Below, in pieces: positions 5,666 to 11,068 of a stretch of 35,635 nucleotides of DNA. Within the stretch, counting starts at the first letter, position 1. Every line of letters begins with the position of its first letter. Both the position numbers and the translations under genes were made by a program. The notes under the pieces are model-generated. The model worked only from the letters and a program-made list of their open reading frames with translations, was not told the origin of the DNA and made no database searches. Source of the DNA: a virus; IMG/VR virus record IMGVR_UViG_3300029448_000081, positions 1 through 35,635 of that record; one strand, given 5' to 3'.

Positions 5666-7876
5666 TTATTTTTTTATTAGTTTTCTTTCTACAGTTCCAT
5701 CAGAATATATGTAGAATAAAAGTTGATTTTTATTTTCTTTTGCTGGTCTACCTAACAAATCAGTAATCATTACTAATTTTTTATTTGGTTGCATTCTTGT
5801 TGGTTGTGGACCAGACCAATTGCCACTACAGTAATCATAAGTTGCTTGACATATAGTATCCCACTCATTTTTACAACAGTAATCATCTACTGAAATCACC
5901 CATGAGTAACACTCGTCGTTAAGCCAGTAAGGACTGCCTGGACCAGTAATACAATCAGCACTATATAAACAAGATAAAGTATCGCTAACATTAGCAACTG
6001 ATTCGTAGTTATACGCATTTGGATCCATGCAACCCATAATAATCTCGACACACGAACCGTTATCCGTGTTAGCAAGTGGATTGTAGTTAAGAGCCAAACT
6101 ATCCATACACCCATAAACATAAGAAATACAACTAAAGTCCTCCGTGTTTGCTTGTGGGTTGTAATTAAGCATAGAAGGATCCGTGCAACCATATATGTAA
6201 GGTATACAAGAATTATTATCACTATTGGCTAAAGGGTTATAATTAAACATTGTTGAATCCGTACATCCAAAAACATAAGGTAAACAACTTCCATCGTCAG
6301 TATTTGCAACTGTATCAAAGTTAAACATAGTAGGATCTGTACATCCATATATAAATGGAACACAACCACCATCATCAGTATTAGCGTTGGGATTATAGTT
6401 AAAAGCCAACGGTTGCATGCATCCAAATATTATAGATATACAACCACCGTTGTCTATATTCGCTGTGGAATCATAATTAAACGCTGTAGAATCTATACAA
6501 CCCCAAATAGCTGGTGTTAAACAATAAGAAGAATTGTCATCATAATCCGCTACGTATCCTTGAGTGTAATATTCTAAATATGCAGAGCTCATACATCCTG
6601 GTTCGTAATAACAACTAACATCATCCGTGTTAGCTAAACTATCGTAATTAATAGCTGTAGAATCTGTACAACCAAAAACTTTTTCAATACATAAATTACC
6701 ACAATATGTTGGAATAGTGTATTTAAATAAAGGTTGTAAAAAAGGCGGTAAAACCTCAAACATAACTTGACCAGTTGGGCTAGTTAATCTAAAACCACAG
6801 TGAGCCGCTGTTAAAGCCGCTTGTTGAGTTACGTAAAATTTAATTTCAACAGGTTGTGGAGAGTTAAGGTTTATTAATGTATCAGCTGAAAAACCATCAG
6901 CTAGATAATATATACTAACATTCGTATCTTGTTTTACTTCTAAATAAGAACCAACCCACCCATCACCAATTAAATCTAACATTGTTAATGTAAAATCACA
7001 ACTAGGTATTAAAGCCATAGTGTTTGCACTCGGATTCCAATTAAACATTGAATCGTCGGTACAACCGTAAATCTTTAAAGTATTACAACTACCATCATCC
7101 GTATCAGCCATAGGATTAAACTCAACGTAATCAAAGTCCATACAGCCATATATAGGTGGACAAGTGTCTGAAACAAACACGTGTGAGGTGTCGTATCCAA
7201 AAGCAGGATCTGTACCGTATATCAATGTATCTCCACATTGAATCACGTAATAAGAACCATCTAAACCACCCCAAATAGAACCATTAATACCATCTCCATA
7301 AGTATCATAAATAGTAAATGTCAAAGGTCCAAGCGGTAAGCAAGCCTGCTCTGTTATAACGGCATAATCAGGTTGAGAGCTGTACCCACTTCCAGAAGCA
7401 ACAATATTACCAATACTATCTTGAATATTCCAAGATGTTTCACTTTGATATTGATCTAAATTAATAATAACAGTACTTGGGGCACACACGGATGGTGTTG
7501 GTGGAGGACAAGGTAAAATATTTATAGTTGTATCTCTTTGAAAGAACGTGCCTATAACGGGGTCCCAATTAATTATCTGTCCTTGACAGGCGTTTTGCAT
7601 TTTAAAATGAGCTGGTTGACTTGACACCCATCCATCACCAAAATTATCTATTAAAGTTATAGTGTAATCACCACTGTTTATAAATATAGTTGTATCTAAA
7701 TACTCGTAGGGTGTTGTTGGTTGATAGTATATATTTGTATCACCGTTATTACTGCCCACCATAAAAAAGTTAGATTCTTGTGGTGCGTAAAAATCAAACT
7801 GAACTTTAAAGTTAACCCAAGAGTCTTGACCTAACAAGGTTATTGGTAGTAATAATAATAATAATATTTTATTCAT
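5666..7876 (-). CDS. Exported GCTD-repeat protein with probable T9SS C-terminal sorting signal
   Basis: The start is placed at 7876 (MNKILLLLLLPITLLGQ). The in-frame ATG at 7897 would overlap the 55-aa gene and spoil the signal peptide. The product is 736 aa. After a Sec signal peptide ending LLGQ come three beta units with a D-x-x-GDG-W/I motif (DNFGDGWV, DTYGDGIN, DLIGDGWV). Residues about 243-636 hold eleven Cys repeats of the form GCxDxxxxNYxPxANxDDGSC. A Cys-rich segment (YCCKNEWDTICQ) follows, and the last 40-45 residues (KKLVMITDLLGRPAKE, then QLLFYIYSDGTVERKLI) strongly resemble type A T9SS sorting domains of marine Flavobacteriia. The parts are those of a host surface protein: Sec export, then T9SS display or release. 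A host origin by gene capture is likely. Adhesin, receptor-masking or calcium-binding roles are all possible. Confidence 0.85.
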   Translation of the reverse strand: MNKILLLLLLPITLLGQDSWVNFKVQFDFYAPQESNFFMVGSNNGDTNIYYQPTTPYEYLDTTIFINSGDYTITLIDNFGDGWVSSQPAHFKMQNACQGQIINWDPVIGTFFQRDTTINILPCPPPTPSVCAPSTVIINLDQYQSETSWNIQDSIGNIVASGSGYSSQPDYAVITEQACLPLGPLTFTIYDTYGDGINGSIWGGLDGSYYVIQCGDTLIYGTDPAFGYDTSHVFVSDTCPPIYGCMDFDYVEFNPMADTDDGSCNTLKIYGCTDDSMFNWNPSANTMALIPSCDFTLTMLDLIGDGWVGSYLEVKQDTNVSIYYLADGFSADTLINLNSPQPVEIKFYVTQQAALTAAHCGFRLTSPTGQVMFEVLPPFLQPLFKYTIPTYCGNLCIEKVFGCTDSTAINYDSLANTDDVSCYYEPGCMSSAYLEYYTQGYVADYDDNSSYCLTPAIWGCIDSTAFNYDSTANIDNGGCISIIFGCMQPLAFNYNPNANTDDGGCVPFIYGCTDPTMFNFDTVANTDDGSCLPYVFGCTDSTMFNYNPLANSDNNSCIPYIYGCTDPSMLNYNPQANTEDFSCISYVYGCMDSLALNYNPLANTDNGSCVEIIMGCMDPNAYNYESVANVSDTLSCLYSADCITGPGSPYWLNDECYSWVISVDDYCCKNEWDTICQATYDYCSGNWSGPQPTRMQPNKKLVMITDLLGRPAKENKNQLLFYIYSDGTVERKLIKK
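5969..7150 (-). repeat. Eleven tandem GCTD-type Cys repeats (coding)
   Basis: Within the exported 736-aa protein, eleven degenerate units are present, most 29-31 residues long and some longer. Each has a start such as YGCTD or FGCMQ and an end such as NTDDGSC or NTDNGSC. Both Cys are kept in every unit, suggesting one disulfide per repeat; the Asp/Asn-rich turn resembles a calcium-binding loop. Neighbouring units near the C-terminal end look most alike, suggesting recent expansion. Confidence 0.85.
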
Positions 7877-7877
7877 T

Positions 7878-8045
7878 TTATTTTCTTTTACAATCATTTA
7901 CTGTTTTACCAGGTCTAGTTGGTGATGGCTTTGTGCCTACTTTTTTAAACCCAGGCCAACAAGACGAGTTTGAAGAGTCCGCTCCTTTAAACGTGGCTGG
8001 TGATTTTTCTTTAGGAAGTAATCCTTTTAATGGTGAATTTCTCAT
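7878..8045 (-). CDS. 55-aa basic Cys protein (CWPGFKKVGTK type)
   Basis: This small gene was found by reading the gap between two larger ones. It encodes 55 aa starting MRNSPLKGLLPKEKSPATFK and ending CWPGFKKVGTKPSPTRPGK followed by TVNDCKRK. The ATG overlaps the PAP2 stop as ATGA, and its TAA is one base before the ATG of the GCTD-repeat gene, which is strong contextual support. The pattern CWxGFKKxGTK...VxxCxxK recurs in short proteins of marine phages as far as I recall; no function is known. The two Cys may bind metal or form a disulfide. The N-terminal SPLK motif also occurs at the start of the giant 3343-aa protein. A DNA-binding or packaged cargo role is a guess. Confidence 0.72.
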   Translation of the reverse strand: MRNSPLKGLLPKEKSPATFKGADSSNSSCWPGFKKVGTKPSPTRPGKTVNDCKRK

Positions 8046-8563
8046 GTTTTATTTTTTATGTTGTTATACATATCTTTGCCTATTTCTTCTCCAAAAGTAG
8101 AATCTGACTTATAGTGTGCGCGCGCTGTAATTCTACTTTTAGATATGTCTCTAGCTGTTTTCATTAGTTTGTTTCTTTTACTTGGATGTTTATCACTCAA
8201 CAACATACCAATCAAAACTCCTTGAGCCGAGTGACCAGATGGATAAGAAGGAGTCTTCATTGATTCCATCTCTATGTCTTCCATTTTTATACCTAGTTTT
8301 TTTGCTAGTTTTTTAGGCCTTGGCCTGTTGTGATGTTTTTTAATCTTTAATATTATAGGAGCTGATTCATCTATTAAATTTTGTATAAGCTTATCTTCGT
8401 CAACTATTTTTGTAAAAGATTTTTTAATGTCATCCTTTTCTTTAACAAAATTTTTATTAATAGGTGTCTTACTTAGTTCTTTTATTTCCTGCATAGTAGT
8501 AAAAGAGTTGTTGCTAGGCGGCTTTTTATCTAAATACTTTTGTATATTAAAATCTTTTAACAT
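8042..8563 (-). CDS. PAP2-superfamily phosphatase
   Basis: This 173-aa protein carries all three motifs of the PAP2 / class A acid phosphatase superfamily. KIKKHHNRP is the KX6RP motif (Lys73, Arg80-Pro81), YPSGHSAQG the PSGH motif (His111), and SRITARAHYKSD the SRX5HX3D motif (Ser143, Arg144, catalytic His150, Asp154). Family members remove phosphate from lipid phosphates, undecaprenyl pyrophosphate, nucleotides or small esters. No signal peptide or membrane helices are visible, so it looks cytoplasmic or virion-carried, unlike membrane PAP2 enzymes. The ATG at 8563 was chosen; a TTG two codons upstream is possible. It overlaps the upstream gene by 7 bases and the downstream one by 4. The substrate is unknown; a phage might use it on membrane lipids, undecaprenyl carriers or signalling nucleotides. 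Confidence 0.88.
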   Translation of the reverse strand: MLKDFNIQKYLDKKPPSNNSFTTMQEIKELSKTPINKNFVKEKDDIKKSFTKIVDEDKLIQNLIDESAPIILKIKKHHNRPRPKKLAKKLGIKMEDIEMESMKTPSYPSGHSAQGVLIGMLLSDKHPSKRNKLMKTARDISKSRITARAHYKSDSTFGEEIGKDMYNNIKNKT

Positions 8564-8880
8564 TTCCAATTTCTTCTAGCTATATCGTTTGGACAATCTC
8601 CGTTTTTATCTGGATTTTTACACTTTGGTATACCAGCAGATCTAGCACAATAACTATCTTTACGAGGTCCTCCTCCTGGTTGTGGCCCTTGAACGTTACC
8701 ACCAGTTTTTGCGTTGTAAGCGTCTCTTTCTTTTTTGCTCATCCCACCCGTATGTGGTTTTGTTCTTTCAAAAGGGCTTTTTTCAGTGCGATCTTTACCT
8801 GGGCCACCGCCTTGAGTAAACGTTCTACGTCTACCGCAACTTGTAACTGGAAAGGGATTATTTTTTTGTACGTAAGCCAT
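8557..8880 (-). CDS. 107-aa Gly/Lys/Cys-rich protein (SYCARSAG type)
   Basis: This is a small, basic, probably largely disordered protein starting MAYVQKNNPFPVTSCGRRR. The middle is rich in Gly and Pro (GGGPGKD twice), then comes MSKKERDAYNAKTGG. The C-terminal 35 residues contain DSYCARSAGIPKCKNPDKNG and finish ARRNWKC. A domain with SxCARxxG at one end and a final RxWxC at the other is found in many phage hypothetical proteins, often after a KKxRxAYNxxTGG lead-in as here. Three or four Cys could bind zinc. Its start is one base after the stop of the 25-aa gene. A nucleic-acid-binding or virion-packaged role is inferred from charge only. Confidence 0.7.
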   Translation of the reverse strand: MAYVQKNNPFPVTSCGRRRTFTQGGGPGKDRTEKSPFERTKPHTGGMSKKERDAYNAKTGGNVQGPQPGGGPRKDSYCARSAGIPKCKNPDKNGDCPNDIARRNWKC

Positions 8881-8881
8881 T

Positions 8882-8959
8882 TTACTTCACGCTACACCAA
8901 CCAAGGCATATTTTGCCAAAAGTTATTTTTTTTATAAGTTTACAAATTTTTTCTTTCAT
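8882..8959 (-). CDS. 25-aa cationic Cys/Trp microprotein
   Basis: A very small reading frame encodes MKEKICKLIKKITFGKICLG followed by WCSVK. It fills the only gap in this gene block: 10 bases after the thioredoxin-fold gene and one base before the 107-aa gene, the same spacing as true neighbours. The chain is cationic and amphipathic with three Cys and an aromatic end, like a membrane-active or membrane-anchored peptide. Similar TFGKxCLGWC peptides may occur in other marine phages, but I cannot confirm this. Possible roles include a lysis regulator, a toxin-like peptide or a virion component. Confidence rests on spacing, ATG start and composition. Confidence 0.5.
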   Translation of the reverse strand: MKEKICKLIKKITFGKICLGWCSVK

Positions 8960-8969
8960 ATCTATTTTT

Positions 8970-9296
8970 TTAAAAGTCACTCATTTTTTGATTACTAATT
9001 TCTTCTTGTACTTCTTCTTTTGTTGCCACCATTTTAAAACTAAGATCTGCTTGAAACCTAGCAACTTCTTCTCCATCTTTAAATATTATTATAGTAGGTA
9101 CAACAGCTATTTTGTATTTTTTTGCTATTTTAGGATGTTTAGCTATATCGGTAACACCCACGGCTTTGCAGTCTTTTAAATCAAAAACCCAAGCAACACC
9201 ATTAGCGCTATTCCAACCAGCATTAAATACTTTAATTTCAATTTGTCCAAAACAAAATGCGGGTAACAATAACAATAGCAATAATATTTTTTTCAT
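8970..9296 (-). CDS. Exported thioredoxin-fold protein lacking the CXXC active site
   Basis: This 108-aa protein has a Sec signal peptide (MKKILLLLLLLPAFCFGQ, cut about residue 18) followed by a short thioredoxin fold. The beta1 strand (IEIKVFNAGW) leads to WNSAN at residues 28-32, where thioredoxins have WCGPC. The conserved cis-proline segment VVPTIIIFKDG (Pro67-Thr68) and the final helix are present. Both redox Cys are replaced; one unrelated Cys remains in LKDCKAVG. It is therefore unlikely to be a dithiol oxidoreductase and more likely a binding or chaperone module in the periplasm or envelope. It lies between the 93-aa membrane protein and the 25-aa microprotein with 1- and 10-base gaps. 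It could bind an envelope target or assist assembly of the Cys-rich exported protein; both are speculative. Confidence 0.78.
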   Translation of the reverse strand: MKKILLLLLLLPAFCFGQIEIKVFNAGWNSANGVAWVFDLKDCKAVGVTDIAKHPKIAKKYKIAVVPTIIIFKDGEEVARFQADLSFKMVATKEEVQEEISNQKMSDF

Positions 9297-9297
9297 T

Positions 9298-9579
9298 TTA
9301 TTTATTGTATAATTTGTCTTCTATTTTTTCAATAGACTTTTTTATATCTTTAACGTCATCTTGGGTTGTTAGAATAGTTTGCCTAATCATTTGGTCTTTC
9401 ATGTCAAACTCCATGCGTGTTACCTCTGGATCTGGTGGCGCTGGTAACTCCCTTGCTTCTGCAATATCCGCTTGTAGTGTAAACCACATTCCTGCTAAAG
9501 TAGCAATAGCAAAAGCCAAGCCTATTATTGTTTTTATACTTAGTTTAAAAGCCGTATCTTCATTTAATTCTTTTGCCAT
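9298..9579 (-). CDS. Single-pass membrane protein with C-terminal coiled coil
   Basis: This 93-aa protein has a charged N-terminus, one strong transmembrane helix at about residues 14-36 (IKTIIGLAFAIATLAGMWFT), a Pro-rich linker (ELPAPPDPE) and a heptad-like helix to the end (DDVKDIKKSIEKIEDKLYNK). The linker and coiled coil lie on one side of the membrane. This layout occurs in phage holin-like or spanin-like proteins and in other accessory membrane proteins, none of them diagnostic. Its ATG directly abuts the previous stop. With the M15 endolysin at the operon end, a lysis function is a reasonable guess, but no holin family was recognised. Confidence 0.65.
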   Translation of the reverse strand: MAKELNEDTAFKLSIKTIIGLAFAIATLAGMWFTLQADIAEARELPAPPDPEVTRMEFDMKDQMIRQTILTTQDDVKDIKKSIEKIEDKLYNK

Positions 9580-9951
9580 TTATTTTTTTTTATTTTTACT
9601 ACTTTTTAAATCCATGTGGAAATATTTTGGAGGGTATTCATCCATTTTTGCTTCAACGTTGTGTTCTATTCTGTTCTCTTCTTCCCATTTTTCACGATCC
9701 AAAGGTTTTTTTGTAGCTCTAGGCCCAACAGGTATTTTAGTTAAATAGTCTATAGATGTAACTGGCGGTTCGAATCCAGGTTTTCCTGGAGTACCAGGTG
9801 CATCTGGATCAACACTTTGGTTTTTTAAATCTTCTTCATATTCTACTTGAGCGTCTTCTAATTGACCATGAGCAGATTCTGTAGATTTTTTAATTTTATC
9901 ATCTGTTTTAAAAGGAAAACCTCCTTTTTTATGTTTCATTTTATAAACCAT
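9580..9951 (-). CDS. 123-aa charged, disordered protein of unknown function
   Basis: The protein begins MVYKMKHKKGGFPFKTDDK; the Met at residue 5 is an alternative start, but the first ATG sits three bases after the upstream stop and is preferred. The sequence is rich in Lys, Asp, Glu and Pro, with a collagen-like PDAPGTPGKPG stretch in the middle, and ends in KSSKNKKK. No domain was recognised. It has no signal peptide or membrane segment. The N-terminal GGFPFK recalls NNPFP and SPLK segments at the N-termini of other proteins in this block, which may point to a shared targeting or packaging tag. It is probably a virion or assembly accessory protein; I cannot say more. Confidence 0.55.
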   Translation of the reverse strand: MVYKMKHKKGGFPFKTDDKIKKSTESAHGQLEDAQVEYEEDLKNQSVDPDAPGTPGKPGFEPPVTSIDYLTKIPVGPRATKKPLDREKWEEENRIEHNVEAKMDEYPPKYFHMDLKSSKNKKK

Positions 9952-9954
9952 AAT

Positions 9955-11034
9955 TTAAAATATCGTATAATTTAATCCTAATTTAAAGTCGTACCATTCT
10001 CTATTCCAGTACTTATTGTATTTTCCTTCTACAAAATAACCTAATTGTTTATTTTGTTTTATCCCATATATAAATCCAAACGAATAATCATACCATTGCC
10101 CACTAACATAGTTGTGATATGAAAATTCACTACCATCATCATAATGGTACGGCATTAAACTTCCCCAAGCGTGCATCCAGTTTGATTTAGTATATTTGTA
10201 ATAATCAAAACCTACAACCAGAGAGTGTTGTATAGTTTTTTTCAATTCGTTTCTTTTTCTTTGTGTATAATTTGACAATACCTCTGGTATAACAACAGCT
10301 TCCCACACCTCAGCGCTTGTAGCAACTAATTCCCCACTTGGGCTATAGTACTCGTTGCTATACACGTCAACCTCGTAGCCCTCTTGTAGTGCTAAATAAG
10401 TGTAGTGAATATTACCGTTTGACAATATCCACTCGTCTAAAGCATTATAACCGTATGGCTCAGCTAAACGATGTGTCAGCCCAATATTCCACGATAAATT
10501 TTTTCCCTTACGTTGCCTGTACCTTTCAGACGCTTCGAAATACTTAATATCAGCAAAACCATCTTCTAAATACTCTAGTTTTAAAGCAAAAAAGTTTATA
10601 CACAACTCGTCCTCACAACCATCATCAGAGCTAAACCTAATAAAGTGGTGTTGATCCATGTAGTCCACACCTTCTTGTCTTTTATAATCTACTTCAAATA
10701 AATACTCAACTCCTTTCACTTTACCTACAGTGGCCGCATCACTATAATTAGATTCCGTTCCGTCATAAAAAGTCTGGGCTTTATTTTCGTATCCAAACCT
10801 CGCTATCTTACGTAAACCTATGGTAAAATTATAATCATAAGGAGTTGAAATAGTTTGTGTAGATAAACCGTTATCTATAGAAAACACGTCAACATCAGAC
10901 AATGATGTTCCACCGTTTACTGCGGCGTAAAATGTAGAAAATTTTAAAAGATCTTTAATGTCTTCTTTACCAAACGATTGCGCTACAACTATGTTCGATA
11001 CAAATAGTAGTAGTATTGTTAGCCTTTTTATCAT
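9955..11034 (-). CDS. Probable outer-membrane beta-barrel protein with signal peptide
   Basis: This 359-aa protein has a Sec signal peptide (MIKRLTILLLFVSNIVVAQ, cleavage near VAQ). The mature chain consists of alternating beta strands rich in Tyr, Trp, Phe and Gly (for example WYDYSFGFIYGIKQ, GYFVEGKYNKYW) and ends YDFKLGLNYTIF with a terminal Phe. These are the usual signs of an outer-membrane beta barrel, with a terminal aromatic residue for Bam-mediated insertion. The size would suit a barrel of roughly 12-16 strands. It follows the giant gene by 34 bases, so it lies in the late region. A phage-made outer-membrane protein could block further phage adsorption, provide a pore or be a displaced host gene. 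The specific role is unknown. Confidence 0.75.
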   Translation of the reverse strand: MIKRLTILLLFVSNIVVAQSFGKEDIKDLLKFSTFYAAVNGGTSLSDVDVFSIDNGLSTQTISTPYDYNFTIGLRKIARFGYENKAQTFYDGTESNYSDAATVGKVKGVEYLFEVDYKRQEGVDYMDQHHFIRFSSDDGCEDELCINFFALKLEYLEDGFADIKYFEASERYRQRKGKNLSWNIGLTHRLAEPYGYNALDEWILSNGNIHYTYLALQEGYEVDVYSNEYYSPSGELVATSAEVWEAVVIPEVLSNYTQRKRNELKKTIQHSLVVGFDYYKYTKSNWMHAWGSLMPYHYDDGSEFSYHNYVSGQWYDYSFGFIYGIKQNKQLGYFVEGKYNKYWNREWYDFKLGLNYTIF

Positions 11035-11068
11035 TGTTATATAATCACTTATTTTTTTAATTCTTTAC

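Noticed and set aside
5896-6426. Two same-strand overlapping frames (108 and 65 aa) in the GCTD repeats
   Set aside because: They are alternative-frame readings of a repetitive gene; the main frame has Cys repeats and domain logic.
5969-7150. Regularly spaced repeats considered as a CRISPR array
   Set aside because: The period is coding, units are degenerate in DNA but conserved as Cys repeats, and there is a continuous 736-aa frame.
7877-7897. Upstream ATG (7897) as start of the GCTD-repeat protein
   Set aside because: It would overlap the 55-aa gene and put charged residues before the signal peptide; the ATG at 7876 gives a textbook signal sequence.
7843-8100. Rightward frame of 85 aa over the 55-aa gene
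   Set aside because: It is antisense to three leftward genes with ATGA and one-base junctions; composition is Phe/Leu-rich as expected for the reverse of Lys/Glu-rich coding.
8564-8569. TTG at 8569 as start of the PAP2 gene
   Set aside because: An ATG two codons later overlaps the upstream stop in the same manner as other genes here; TTG is less likely.
9257-9748. Rightward frame of 163 aa
   Set aside because: It spans parts of three convincing leftward genes and is hydrophobic only because it mirrors their Lys/Asn codons. No plausible leader or neighbour.
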